This document shows, piece by piece, positions 19,140-27,787 of a stretch of DNA of 64,000 nt. The first letter of the stretch is position 1. Every line of letters begins with the position of its first letter. Below the pieces are notes generated by a model. It searched no databases. It had not been told where the DNA came from and saw only the letters and a list, made by a program, of their open reading frames with translations. Source of the stretch: Dehalococcoidia bacterium (lineage in GTDB: Bacteria; Chloroflexota; Dehalococcoidia; UBA3495). The stretch is from contig JASMCQ010000094.1 in the NCBI GenBank assembly GCA_030753265.1, forward strand, positions 1-64,000. Direction: 5' to 3'. The position numbers and the translations under genes are program-made.

Positions 19140-20192
19140 ATGGAGCCCGATTTCGAGGCTTTGTTGCAGCGCTACCCGTCATTTCTGCGGGGTCAGCGGG
19201 GTTTGTCCGAAAATACGCTGCGTATCTACCTGGCCGACATTGCTTCCTTCCGGCAGTACATATCCGGGCAGAGACTTAGGCTGGCCGATATGGACCGGTC
19301 CATGCTCCGGGGGTACCTGGCCTGGCTGGTCACCGCCGGGCGAGACGGGACCCACGGCTACGCCCGGGTCAGTGTCGCCCGCAAGCTCTCGGCGTTGCGG
19401 TCTTTCTACCGCTTTCTGGTGCAGGAAGGCCTCTTCCGGTCCACCCCCATGCCGTCGGGGCGCAGCTTCCGGCTCAAGCTGGAAAGGCCCCTGCCGAGAT
19501 TCCTGGGACGGAGCGAGGTGAACCGGCTGCTGGAAGCTCCGGGCGACGCCACCCCGGTGGCGATTCGCGACGGGGCGATCCTGGAGGTCCTGTACTCTTG
19601 CGGCGTACGGCTCGCGGAGATCCAGGAGTTGAATGTCGGGGACGTAGACCTATCGCGGCGTGAGATGCTGGTCCGGGGCAAAGGCTCCAAGGAGCGGTGG
19701 GTGGTGTTTGGGCAGCCCGCGGAGACATCATTGACCCGCTATCTGGGGGAATCGAGGCCCCTTCTGGCCACCGGGCCGGACCCGGCGTTGTTCTTGAACC
19801 GCTATGGAAAACGCCTGTCCCGCCGCAGTTTCGAGATATTGGTCGGGCGCTACGCGGCTCGGTCGGGCGCCCGTACCGGGGTGCATCCCCATACGCTTCG
19901 CCACACCTTTGCCACCCACCTGCTGGAGGGAGGTGCCGACCTGCGGGTCATCCAGGAGCTGTTGGGCCATTCCAGCCCGACCACAACCCAGGTGTACACC
20001 CACGTGACCATGCAGGAGGCGCTCAGCGCCATGTTGACCAATCATCCCCGGTCGGACCTACCCCCCGGCGCGGCCTCTCGCGAGGAGACCGGCGGCAACC
20101 GGCCGGATGAAAACCCCGCAAGCCCGCAGGCCGCCGCGAAACCTCCCCGGCTGGCCACGGGAAGGGGCCGACCTTTGAGGGACGGAGTTTAG
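19140..20192 (+). CDS. xerC: Tyrosine recombinase XerC/XerD
   Basis: 350-residue site-specific recombinase with an N-terminal SAM-like domain (GLSENTLRIYLADI) and a catalytic domain containing the R-K-H-R-H/Y set: Arg in CGVRLAEI, Lys in GKGSKERW, HTLRHTFATH, the second His in LGHSS and the nucleophile Tyr in VYTHV. It resolves chromosome dimers at dif. Starts at 19056 (TTG), 19095 (ATG) and 19140 (ATG) are in frame; 19140 fits the family N-terminus best. After the catalytic core there is an unusual ~50-residue Pro/Ala/Arg-rich tail with no known domain. Confidence 0.88.
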   Translation: MEPDFEALLQRYPSFLRGQRGLSENTLRIYLADIASFRQYISGQRLRLADMDRSMLRGYLAWLVTAGRDGTHGYARVSVARKLSALRSFYRFLVQEGLFRSTPMPSGRSFRLKLERPLPRFLGRSEVNRLLEAPGDATPVAIRDGAILEVLYSCGVRLAEIQELNVGDVDLSRREMLVRGKGSKERWVVFGQPAETSLTRYLGESRPLLATGPDPALFLNRYGKRLSRRSFEILVGRYAARSGARTGVHPHTLRHTFATHLLEGGADLRVIQELLGHSSPTTTQVYTHVTMQEALSAMLTNHPRSDLPPGAASREETGGNRPDENPASPQAAAKPPRLATGRGRPLRDGV

Positions 20193-20199
20193 CCGGCCG

Positions 20200-20649
20200 A
20201 TGGTCAAGTTTCTGATTCTCAACGGGCCCAACATCAACATCTTGGGCCGCCGCATGCCCGAGATTTACGGAGTCAGGACCCTCGACGATATCAATCAGGA
20301 GTTGGCGGAGAAAGCCAAGGCCGTTGGCGTGGAAGTCAGCTTCTTCCAGTCCAACGTTGAGGGCCACCTGATCGATTGCATCCAGGAGCACTGGGGGGAG
20401 ATTCAGGGCATCATCATCAATCCGGGCGCCCTCACCCATTACGGCTACGCCCTGAAGGACGCCCTCATCGATGCGGCCGTGCCGGTGATCGAGGTGCACC
20501 TGGGCAACATCTACGCCCGCGAGGCCTGGCGGCGCCACTCAGTCATCGCCGATATTGCCCGGGGCCAGATTGCGGGGTTCGGTTGGAGAAGCTATACTTC
20601 GGCGTTGGAGATCCTGGCCGCGCAAGTGAAGGAAGAGGCAGGGAAATGA
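20200..20649 (+). CDS. aroQ: 3-dehydroquinate dehydratase, type II
   Basis: 149-residue enzyme of the shikimate pathway that dehydrates 3-dehydroquinate. Family blocks: NGPNINILGRRMPEIYG at the N-terminus with the flexible-lid Arg and catalytic Tyr, QSNVEGHLID, the catalytic-His block INPGALTHYGYAL, and VIEVHLGNIYAREAWR. Length is standard for the dodecameric type II enzymes. It starts 7 bp after the recombinase gene and its stop overlaps the next start (ATGA), so it is clearly inside the dprA-topA-xer-aroQ-pepP-efp operon. Confidence 0.95.
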   Translation: MVKFLILNGPNINILGRRMPEIYGVRTLDDINQELAEKAKAVGVEVSFFQSNVEGHLIDCIQEHWGEIQGIIINPGALTHYGYALKDALIDAAVPVIEVHLGNIYAREAWRRHSVIADIARGQIAGFGWRSYTSALEILAAQVKEEAGK

Positions 20650-21713
20650 AAGACCGCTTGGATCGATTGAGGAGCCAGTTCCGGGAGCGGGAGCTGGACG
20701 CCATGTTGATTTCAGCGCCGGAAAACCGGCGTTACCTCTCGGGCTTTACCGGCTCGGCAGGCTATCTGTTCATCTCCGCGGAACGGGCGGTGCTGGTTAC
20801 CGATTCCCGTTACACCGAGCAGGCCACCGGTCAAGCCTCGGAGTACCGGGTGATTCAGATCCGGGGGGGATGGGACTGGCTGCTGGAGCAGTTGAAGGAA
20901 AGCGGCGCCAAGAAGCTGGGCTTCGAGAGCCAGGATATGACCGTCGCCACCTACAACGTGCTGCTTGAAGCCCTGAAGAAAGAGGAGCCCCTCACCCAGG
21001 TTTCCATGGTGGCGGCCCCCGGCATGGCTGAAGAACAGCGGGCCATCAAGGACGGCGGCGAGTTGGACGCATTGCGCAAAGCCATCCACGCCTCCGACGC
21101 GGCGATGGATGCGGTGCGCACGGAGATCCGCGAGGGCATGACCGAGCGGGAAGTGGCCTGGCGAATGGAGTCGGCGATGCGCGATTTTGGCTCCGAGGGC
21201 ACCAGCTTCGACACCATCGTGGCCGCCGGGCCCAACGGCGCCATGGCCCATCACCGGCCCTCGGACCGGCCCATCGGGCGCGGTGAGCCCATCGTGATCG
21301 ACATGGGCGCCAAGGTCGATGGGTACTGCTCGGACCTCACCCGGACGGTGGTGGTCGGAGAGCCCGACGAGACCTTCCGCAAGGTCTACGACATCGTGCT
21401 GGGCGCCCAACTGACCGCGATCAACACCGTCAAGGCCGGAATGACCGGCGGGGATTGCGACGGCCTGGCCCGCTCCGTAATCGCCGAAGCGGGCTACGGA
21501 GATCAATTCGGGCACGGCCTGGGCCACGGAGTTGGCCTGGCGGTCCACGAGGATCCGAGGGTAGGACCCAAGTCTTCGGACCCCCTGGAACCCAACTCAG
21601 TTTTCACGGTTGAGCCGGGGATCTACATCACCGGCTGGGGTGGGATACGCATCGAAGACATCGTGCTTTTGGACGGGGAAGGCGCCACCCCCCTTAGTAA
21701 GGCATCCAAGTAG
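20646..21713 (+). CDS. pepP: Xaa-Pro aminopeptidase (M24 family)
   Basis: 355-residue pita-bread metallopeptidase. An N-terminal creatinase-like domain (ENRRYLSGFTGSAGYL) precedes the M24 catalytic domain with all dimetal ligands: Asp in IDMGAKVDGYCSDLTRT (two Asp), His in GHGLGHGVG, Glu in VEPGIYI and Glu in RIEDIV. It releases N-terminal residues preceding proline. Starts at an ATG overlapping the aroQ stop, and precedes efp by 49 bp. The aroQ-pepP-efp order is widely conserved, including in Firmicutes and Chloroflexota. Confidence 0.93.
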   Translation: MKDRLDRLRSQFRERELDAMLISAPENRRYLSGFTGSAGYLFISAERAVLVTDSRYTEQATGQASEYRVIQIRGGWDWLLEQLKESGAKKLGFESQDMTVATYNVLLEALKKEEPLTQVSMVAAPGMAEEQRAIKDGGELDALRKAIHASDAAMDAVRTEIREGMTEREVAWRMESAMRDFGSEGTSFDTIVAAGPNGAMAHHRPSDRPIGRGEPIVIDMGAKVDGYCSDLTRTVVVGEPDETFRKVYDIVLGAQLTAINTVKAGMTGGDCDGLARSVIAEAGYGDQFGHGLGHGVGLAVHEDPRVGPKSSDPLEPNSVFTVEPGIYITGWGGIRIEDIVLLDGEGATPLSKASK

Positions 21714-21762
21714 TTTACGGGCCGGTGGTCCGTGATGACCCGGAGTTGGGAGGAAGGTCCGG

Positions 21763-22329
21763 ATGAGCATTAACTTCAGCGACCTGAGTCGAGGCCTGGT
21801 TATCGAGCTGGACGGTCAGCCGTGGCAGGTCATGGACTACGAGCGTCACAAGATGCAGCAGCGCGCTCCCGTTACCCGGATCAAGCTGAAGAACCTGCTC
21901 AGCGGCGCGGTGGTTGAGCGCACATTTCAAAGGTACGATACCGCGTTCACCATGGCGGATATCGACAACCGGAGCACCCAATACCTGTATACCGACGGCG
22001 AGTTCTATTACTTCCTGGACCAGGAGACCTTCGACCAGTATGAACTCACCAAAGAACTCCTTGGCTCGACCCTCGATTACCTCTCCGAGCAGATGATTGT
22101 TGAGGTGGTCTTCTTCAAGGGAAAGGCCATCAACGTCAACCTGCCCACCCACGTGGACCTGAAAGTTAAGGAGACTCCCCCAGCCTTTAAAGGCGACACC
22201 GCCCAGGGAGGAAACAAGCCGGCGACTCTGGAGACCGGCCTGCGGATCAACGTCCCCATGTTCATCACGCCCGGCACCGTGGTCCGCGTGGACACCCGCA
22301 CCGGAAACTATACCGAGCGAGTCAGCTAG
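21763..22329 (+). CDS. efp: Translation elongation factor P
   Basis: 188-residue EF-P with the KOW-like domain I and two OB domains; ends with the conserved INVPMFITPGTVVRVDTRTGNYTERV block. EF-P relieves ribosome stalling at polyproline. The tip loop that carries the modified residue reads ERHKMQQRAPVTRIK: the position usually occupied by Lys/Arg in PGK or PGR type loops is Met-Gln in an altered context, so modification by EpmA or EarP is not evident. Strong RBS (GGAGGAAGG). Confidence 0.93.
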   Translation: MSINFSDLSRGLVIELDGQPWQVMDYERHKMQQRAPVTRIKLKNLLSGAVVERTFQRYDTAFTMADIDNRSTQYLYTDGEFYYFLDQETFDQYELTKELLGSTLDYLSEQMIVEVVFFKGKAINVNLPTHVDLKVKETPPAFKGDTAQGGNKPATLETGLRINVPMFITPGTVVRVDTRTGNYTERVS

Positions 22330-22433
22330 CGCCTCCCGTTTCCGGGGACTGCCGTTAGGGTATAGTCTCGTAGATAGCTCTACACCTGCGAGAACATGCG
22401 GCGTTCCCGCCAGCGATCGTCCCCGATTGCATT

Positions 22434-22498
22434 GGGGCCGGAATCCAGAGAGAGGCTGGCTGGATCCCGGCCTTCGCCGGGATGACGGGTAGGGTATC
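22434..22498. repeat. Repeat family R1, copy 1 (partly degraded)
   Basis: Palindromic element whose right arm reads ctggatcccggccttcgc followed by cgggatgacgg and a short tail gggtatc. The left arm is degraded to ggccggaatccag. The other copies are at 25557-25640, 52149-52242 and 52243-52330. In the efp-xseA spacer. Confidence 0.7.
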
Positions 22499-22520
22499 AA
22501 ACCACGAACGAGACTGCGGA

Positions 22521-22654
22521 CTAGTGGTCAGTCAACCTCGTTTTGGCAGGATGTCATTCAGAGGAGCGCAGCGACGAAGAATCTCAGCGTAACAACGAGA
22601 TTCTTCGCTTCGCTCTGAATGACAACTACCAGCAATAGGTTGACTGAGTACTAG
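22521..22654. mobile_element. MITE-like palindromic element (134 bp)
   Basis: Nearly perfect 18-bp terminal inverted repeats: left ctagtggtcagtcaacct (22521-22538) and right aggttgactgagtactag (22637-22654), 16 of 18 matching. Inside them is a second long inverted repeat, tgtcattcagaggagcg to cgctctgaatgaca, so the whole element can fold as one long hairpin. Both ends carry CTAG. It has no coding capacity. The inner core resembles family R3 in this window. Confidence 0.65.
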
Positions 22655-22662
22655 GATGGTCC

Positions 22663-22768
22663 GGTTGCCTTGAGCTTGTTGAAGGGCTGGTGGTTCGACA
22701 GGCTCACCACGAGCGTTTAGCAGGATCGCCACGAACGTTGGACCAGCTCACCACGAACGCTGGGCAAA
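22663..22768. repeat. REP-like repeat cluster in the xseA leader
   Basis: Contains the motif ggttcgacaggctcaccacg and three imperfect units ending in ccacgaacg or ccacgagcg, spaced 27-33 bp apart. Sequences of this kind are common dispersed repeats in environmental bacteria. It lies between the MITE-like element and xseA. Confidence 0.5.
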
Positions 22769-22820
22769 CTCGCAGGGAACGGTATTGGTAAGCTGATTTT
22801 CAAAAGGAGGTACTAGCGCC

Positions 22821-24068
22821 GTGGCCGTTTATACGGTCAGCCAGGTGACCAGACACCTGAAAGACTCCCTGGAAAACGACCCGCTGCTGGCGGACCTGTG
22901 GCTCCTGGGCGAGGTGTCCAACTTCCGGTTGTCCTCCTCCGGGCATGCCTACTTCACCCTTAAAGATGATCAGAGCGTGCTGAACTGCGTCATGTTCCGG
23001 GGGCAGCCCGGCGTCGAGCTGCTCGCCAGCGGGACGTCGGTCTCCGCCCACGGCCGGATCACCTTCTACACCCGGCGTGGTTCCACCGACTTCATGGTGG
23101 ACCTGGCCATGCCTGAAGGGGTGGGCGAGCTGGCTCTGGAGCTGGAACAGCTCCGGCAGCGACTGGACGCTGAAGGGCTTTTCGAGATTACCCGCAAGCG
23201 GCCCTTGCCCCAGTTTCCCCAAGTTGTGGGCGTGGTGACTTCTCCCACCGGCGCCGTCTTCCACGATATTCAGAACGTCATCCGCCGGCGCTATCCCCTG
23301 GTGGAGCTGGTGCTGTCGCCGACCCCGGTTCAAGGCGCCGGCGCCGCCGCCAGCATCGCGTCGGCCCTGGAGAACCTGGACCGGGATGGACGGACCGACG
23401 TCATCATCATCGCCCGGGGCGGCGGCTCCTTGGAGGAGCTGTGGCCGTTCAACGAAGAGGTGGTGGCCCGGGCAATATACGCCTGCCGGAGCCCGGTGGT
23501 CTGCGGTGTGGGCCACGAAACAGACACTACCATCGCCGACCAGGTGGCCGACGTGAGGGCGCCCACCCCTTCTGCTGCGGCGGAGCTGGTGGTGCCCCAC
23601 CAGGACGTGTTGCGCCGGCAGCTGGCCGCGCTGGCGGAGCAATCCCTCCGGGCGATGGCCCTGGCCTTTGGCGAGAGGAGGACCGCGGTGGCCGGCCTGG
23701 TGCGTCGCATGGACGGAGGCTTGCCCAACTTGGAAACCTGGCGGCGCAGAGTCGATGACCTGGCCCGGGGCGCAGACGTCGCGCTGGTCAACCGGGTGGG
23801 CCTGACCAGGTCCCGGGTAGAAGGCCTGGGACATCGGTTGCGGGCCCTGGACCCAGCCGCCACGTTGAAGCGGGGTTTTTCCGTGGTTCAGAACGCCTCT
23901 TCCGGCCAGGTGGTCTCCAGTACCGCCCAGGTTGCCACCGGCGACGCCTTGACCATCACGGTAAGCGATGGCTTCATTCCCGCGACGGCGGGATCCGGCG
24001 CCAGGACCAAGGCGGTCCGGAAGCCACGGGCCACCGCCAAAGGCCACGGGATGGAGCGCCTGCTGTAG
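22821..24068 (+). CDS. xseA: Exodeoxyribonuclease VII large subunit
   Basis: 415-residue protein with an N-terminal OB fold (LWLLGEVSNFRLSSSGHAYFTLKD) and the catalytic domain with GVVTSPTGAVFHDI, RGGGSLEELWPFNEE and GVGHETDTTIADQVAD-like segment GHETDTTIADQVADVRAPTPS. A helical region follows and a short C-terminal segment with LKRGFSVVQN. With XseB it degrades single-stranded DNA to oligonucleotides. GTG start with AGGAGG 10 bp upstream. Its upstream 491-bp spacer is filled with three repeat families. Confidence 0.93.
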   Translation: MAVYTVSQVTRHLKDSLENDPLLADLWLLGEVSNFRLSSSGHAYFTLKDDQSVLNCVMFRGQPGVELLASGTSVSAHGRITFYTRRGSTDFMVDLAMPEGVGELALELEQLRQRLDAEGLFEITRKRPLPQFPQVVGVVTSPTGAVFHDIQNVIRRRYPLVELVLSPTPVQGAGAAASIASALENLDRDGRTDVIIIARGGGSLEELWPFNEEVVARAIYACRSPVVCGVGHETDTTIADQVADVRAPTPSAAAELVVPHQDVLRRQLAALAEQSLRAMALAFGERRTAVAGLVRRMDGGLPNLETWRRRVDDLARGADVALVNRVGLTRSRVEGLGHRLRALDPAATLKRGFSVVQNASSGQVVSSTAQVATGDALTITVSDGFIPATAGSGARTKAVRKPRATAKGHGMERLL

Positions 24069-24234
24069 GCCCGGACACCTTGCTCCGCTCCTCCTTCTCG
24101 GTCCCGGCGGGAATAACCCGTGAGCCTGCCCGGCCCGCGGCCGACTCGGCGGCCGGGTGAGGACGCCCTACCCAAGCCGGCGTTCATCATGCATAATTGC
24201 CCTGAGTTCCATTCTATTCACACGAGGACCAACG

Positions 24235-24552
24235 ATGGCCGGAAAGCAAAAACCGGAATCGGACCAGAATCCCGACATCCTTTCCTTTGAGGAGTCCTTT
24301 CGACGCCTGGGGGAGATGGCCGAGTCCCTCGAGACCGGCGGGTTGACCCTGGCCGAGGCCACCGAGCGCTACGAGCAAGGCATGACCCTGGTCCGGCGGT
24401 GCAACCAACTGCTGGACGAGACGGAACTGAGAATTACGAACCTGAAAGACGCCTACCAAACACCTCCGGCCGGGAGAGAGTGGGACCAGGACCAAGCCCA
24501 GGACCAAGACGAGGACCAGGACCAGGACCAAGACCAAGACGAGGAGGCATAG
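24235..24552 (+). CDS. xseB: Exodeoxyribonuclease VII small subunit with acidic repeat tail
   Basis: 105-residue protein. Residues 14-75 match XseB (SFEESFRRLGEMAESLETGGLTL..., ending in LDETELRI), forming the helical hairpin that binds XseA. The last ~25 residues are a low-complexity Asp-Gln repeat (starting after residue 80) encoded by an imperfect 6-bp tandem repeat at 24484-24543; ordinary XseB ends soon after the helical part. ATG at 24235 chosen because it sits just before the conserved region. It follows xseA by 166 bp. Confidence 0.88.
   Translation: MAGKQKPESDQNPDILSFEESFRRLGEMAESLETGGLTLAEATERYEQGMTLVRRCNQLLDETELRITNLKDAYQTPPAGREWDQDQAQDQDEDQDQDQDQDEEA
24484..24543. repeat. 6-bp tandem repeat encoding the XseB Asp-Gln tail
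   Basis: About ten imperfect units of gaccag/gaccaa in frame within xseB, giving alternating Asp-Gln/Asp-Glu. Such microsatellite-like tracts can change length by slippage in whole codons. Confidence 0.75.
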
Positions 24553-24631
24553 ACTTGCCTCCCGCCGTGACCCCAACCGGCTCCAGCCCTGCTCCGGAGT
24601 ATTCCGGGCCGCGCCGGGTGCGGGCCTGATC

Positions 24632-25462
24632 GTGGTCAACATCGGTTGGTTTTCCACCGGCAACGGGGAAGGCTCCAGGGGTTTGCTTCGGTTCGTGCAG
24701 GAGCGGATCGCCCGCGGGCTGTTGGACGCCCGGATAGAGTTCGTTTTCAGCAACCGGGACCCCGGCGAGGCCGAGGGCTCGGACCTGTTTTTCGACTTGG
24801 TGACGGGCTACGGGTTGCCCTTGGTGACCTTCTCCTCCACCAGGTTCCGGCGAGCCAGGGGGCGGCCCTTCTCCGGCCTCCGGGAGGAGTACGACCGGCA
24901 GGTCATGGACCTGCTGTCGAGTTTTCACCCGGACATTTGCGTCCTGGCGGGTTACATGCTCATCGCCAGCGGCGCCATGTGCCGGTCCTATCCCCTCCTG
25001 AATCTGCATCCCGCGTTACCAGACGGTCCCATCGGCACCTGGCAGGAAGTCATCTGGGAGTTGGTGCAGTCCAGGGCAGAACGCACCGGCGCCATGATTC
25101 ACCTGGCCACCGAAGATGTGGACCGAGGGCCGGTGGTGTCCAACTGTACGGTGCCCATTACCGGGCCCTCCTTCGCACCACTTTGGGAGCAGTTGGGCCG
25201 GCAGGAGTTGGGCCAACCGCAAACCGGGCAAGGGGAGGAATCCCCGCTGTTCCACCTTATCCGGCAGGCCGGATACCAGAGGGAGCCCTATTTGCTCTTC
25301 GAGACCCTCCGGGCGGTGGCGGAAGGGCAGGTTACTCTGAAGGAAGGCCAGGTCCTGGACCGGGACGGGAAACCCCTGTCACATACCGCCCCCAAGGGCC
25401 TGTCCTTGGACCGGGAGATCGAGGGGGCGATGGCTCGGGACGGCTTGCAGCCCATCCGGTGA
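24632..25462 (+). CDS. PurN-like formyltransferase
   Basis: 276-residue member of the glycinamide ribonucleotide formyltransferase superfamily. The catalytic set is present: Asn-x-His in LNLHPALP and the Asp in ATEDVDRGPVV. The N-terminal IGWFSTGNGEGSRGLL corresponds to the phosphate-binding region. PurN transfers formyl from 10-formyl-THF to GAR, but standard PurN is about 200 residues; this protein has about 70 additional residues at the C-terminus (YLLFETLRAVAEGQVTL and beyond), and no other purine gene is adjacent. It may be a divergent PurN or a formyltransferase with another acceptor. GTG start. Confidence 0.75.
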   Translation: MVNIGWFSTGNGEGSRGLLRFVQERIARGLLDARIEFVFSNRDPGEAEGSDLFFDLVTGYGLPLVTFSSTRFRRARGRPFSGLREEYDRQVMDLLSSFHPDICVLAGYMLIASGAMCRSYPLLNLHPALPDGPIGTWQEVIWELVQSRAERTGAMIHLATEDVDRGPVVSNCTVPITGPSFAPLWEQLGRQELGQPQTGQGEESPLFHLIRQAGYQREPYLLFETLRAVAEGQVTLKEGQVLDRDGKPLSHTAPKGLSLDREIEGAMARDGLQPIR

Positions 25463-25556
25463 GCGCCGCATCCGAGGGAAAAGGGGGCCGGCCCGCTCCG
25501 CGACCCCAAACAATCTCGGGTGGTTGGGCCGGGATGTGAAAAACCCTCCCCAAAAC

Positions 25557-25640
25557 CGTCTTTCCGGCGAAGGCCGGAATCCAGAAAAGCGTCAACTGGA
25601 TCCCGGCCTTCGCCGGGATGACGGACCGGGTATTCGACCG
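25557..25640. repeat. Repeat family R1, copy 2
   Basis: Complete palindromic unit: left arm ttccggcgaaggccggaat, short loop, right arm ctggatcccggccttcgc continuing to cgggatgacgg, then a tail gggtattcgaccgattacga. Lies in the 322-bp spacer between the formyltransferase gene and clpX (convergent); nothing else was recognised there. Confidence 0.8.
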
Positions 25641-25784
25641 ATTACGAGATTCTGGACCAGAGCAAGGGTCGACCGGGGAGATGGGGCCGAAGAAGGTGTG
25701 GCACTATAGCTGGGACGGGGGCCACCTGGGCTGCGGTTGTGGTCGGGGCCGGTTGAGTTTCGGGGGGCTATCGGTGGAAGGGGG

Positions 25785-27083
25785 CTACGCCGATTTTTCC
25801 AGAGAGTCCAGGGTGAGACTCAGGGTCTCACCGGATTCGGTAAAGAGCTTGGGAGCGCCGGTTCCTTCGATGGCATCGCGGTCCACCACGCACCGTACCA
25901 CTTCCTCCAAAGAGGGAAGCTCGTACATCACGTCCAGCAGGGCCTCTTCGATCACGTAGCGCAAACAACGGGCTCCCGTCTGGTGTTCCAGAGCGCGCTC
26001 CGCCGCTGCGTCCAAGGCTTCGGGGGCGAACTCCAAATCTACCCCGTCGATGCCGAACAATTGTTGGTACTGCTTGACGATGGCGTTCTTGGGCTCGGTC
26101 AACACGCGGACCAATGCTTCCTTGTCCAGGGGTTCCAAGGCCGCCGCCACCGGCAACCGGCCCACCATCTCGGGGATAAAGCCGAAATCCAGCAGGTCTT
26201 CCGGGATTACGTGGCTGAGGTAACTTTGCTCCGTCTCCGGCTCCGCCTTGTTTCGGCCCCCGGCCAGAAAACCCAGCCGCGACTCGCCGGTCGACAATCG
26301 CCGGGCGACTACTTCTTCCAAGCCGTCGAAGGCCCCGCCGCAGATGAACAGGATGTTCCGAGTGTTGATTTGCAGGAACTCCTGGTGGGGGTGCTTGCGG
26401 CCCCCCTGTGGTGGAACGTTGGCGACGCAGCCCTCGATGATCTTCAGCAGCTCTTGCTGAACGCCTTCACCGGAAACGTCCCGGGTTATGGACCGGTTCA
26501 CACCCTCTTTGCGGGCTATTTTGTCCAGTTCGTCGATGTAGATGATGCCGTGCTCCGCCCGGGAGACATCCCATTCGGCTGCTTGAATCAGCCGCAGCAG
26601 GATGTTCTCCACGTCCTCTCCCACATAGCCTGATTCGGTGAGAGAGGTGGCGTCGCAGACGGCGAAGGGCACCTCCAGGGTGCGGGCCAAGGTTTCCGCG
26701 AGCAGGGTCTTTCCACAACCGGTTGGTCCGATAAGCAGAATATTTGTCTTCTGCAGCTCAACATCGGACTTTCTGGTGCCGTTCCAGATTCTCTTGAAGT
26801 GGTTGTAGACGGCCACGCTGAGAATCTTCTTGGCCTTCTCCTGGGCGACCACATATTCTTCGAGACTGGCGTAGATCTCCCGGGGCACCAGTGGACCCTT
26901 GCGGTCATGGCGTTGGGCCCGCTTCGGCGGCTCTTGCTCAATGAGCTGCCCTAGGACGCGGATGCAATCGTAGCAGACCGTGGCACGGCCTTTTCCGGCG
27001 ATAACGAGGTTGGCCCGAGACTGGCCTTTCTCGCAGAAGGAACACTGGGACAACCTGGGCCCATTTCTGGTGCTAGAAACCAA
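25785..27083 (-). CDS. clpX: ATP-dependent Clp protease ATP-binding subunit ClpX
   Basis: 432-residue AAA+ unfoldase. The N-terminal zinc-binding domain has CSFCEKG and CYDC; the AAA+ core has Walker A GPTGCGKT, the pore loop GYVGEDVEN, Walker [10 protein letters not shown] and the sensor GGAFDGLEE. Unlike canonical ClpX the IGF-type ClpP-docking loop is not obvious: the corresponding stretch reads LGFLAGG. It feeds substrates to ClpP. Start is TTG with GAGAGGG 5 bp upstream. It follows clpP by 47 bp in the tig-clpP-clpX operon. Confidence 0.93.
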   Translation of the reverse strand: MVSSTRNGPRLSQCSFCEKGQSRANLVIAGKGRATVCYDCIRVLGQLIEQEPPKRAQRHDRKGPLVPREIYASLEEYVVAQEKAKKILSVAVYNHFKRIWNGTRKSDVELQKTNILLIGPTGCGKTLLAETLARTLEVPFAVCDATSLTESGYVGEDVENILLRLIQAAEWDVSRAEHGIIYIDELDKIARKEGVNRSITRDVSGEGVQQELLKIIEGCVANVPPQGGRKHPHQEFLQINTRNILFICGGAFDGLEEVVARRLSTGESRLGFLAGGRNKAEPETEQSYLSHVIPEDLLDFGFIPEMVGRLPVAAALEPLDKEALVRVLTEPKNAIVKQYQQLFGIDGVDLEFAPEALDAAAERALEHQTGARCLRYVIEEALLDVMYELPSLEEVVRCVVDRDAIEGTGAPKLFTESGETLSLTLDSLEKSA

Positions 27084-27130
27084 TCGACCCTCTCACTCCA
27101 TCGACTAGGCGGGTGGCCTCAGGAACCGTT

Positions 27131-27787
27131 TTATTCCTTTTCTTTTTCTTTCTCTTCTTCTTCGTTCTTCGCCGAGCCCAGGATTTCATCAACCAGGGAG
27201 TATTCCACTCCCTGCTCCGCGGTCAGGTAAAAGTCACGGTCGGTGTCCCGGGCGATCTTGTCGTAGGTCTGGCCCGTGTTCTCGGCCAGTATGCTGCGGA
27301 TCTTGTCCTGCAACCGTATGATCTCCCTGGCGGCGATCTCGATGTCGGTGGCCTGGCCCTGGGCGCCCCCCATGGGTTGGTGCATGTGGATGGTGGAGTT
27401 GGGCAAGGCGTACCGCTTACCCTTGCTCCCGCCGGAAAGAAGCACGGTGGCCATGCTGGCGGTCATCCCCAGGCAGATGGTGGACACCTCGGGATTGATC
27501 AATCGCATGGTGTCGTATATCGCCAGGCCGGAGCTGATGACGCCGCCCGGGCTGTTGATATAAAGGTTGATCCCCTTGTCCGGGTCCTCCCGTTCCAGGT
27601 AGAGAAGCTGGGCGATGATGGTGTTGGCCACGTGGTCGTTGATCGGAGTACCCAGGAATATAATCCGCTCCTTGAGCAACAGGGAGTAGATGTCGAAAGC
27701 CCGCTCTCCGCGAGGGCTGGTCTCGATGACCATGGGAATAATATTCTGGGGGACGTAAAACGACGAATCGTAAGGGTTATTCTGCAT
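27131..27787 (-). CDS. clpP: ATP-dependent Clp protease proteolytic subunit ClpP
   Basis: 218-residue serine peptidase with the family blocks LYINSPGG, the nucleophile Ser in [11 protein letters not shown], the catalytic His in [16 protein letters not shown], and the Asp in [12 protein letters not shown] at 27787, inside the end of the trigger factor gene, has a good RBS (GAGGAAGGAA); a longer open frame upstream would add 27 unrelated residues. The C-terminus ends in an unusual Glu/Lys tail ([10 protein letters not shown]). Confidence 0.95.
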   Translation of the reverse strand: MQNNPYDSSFYVPQNIIPMVIETSPRGERAFDIYSLLLKERIIFLGTPINDHVANTIIAQLLYLEREDPDKGINLYINSPGGVISSGLAIYDTMRLINPEVSTICLGMTASMATVLLSGGSKGKRYALPNSTIHMHQPMGGAQGQATDIEIAAREIIRLQDKIRSILAENTGQTYDKIARDTDRDFYLTAEQGVEYSLVDEILGSAKNEEEEKEKEKE

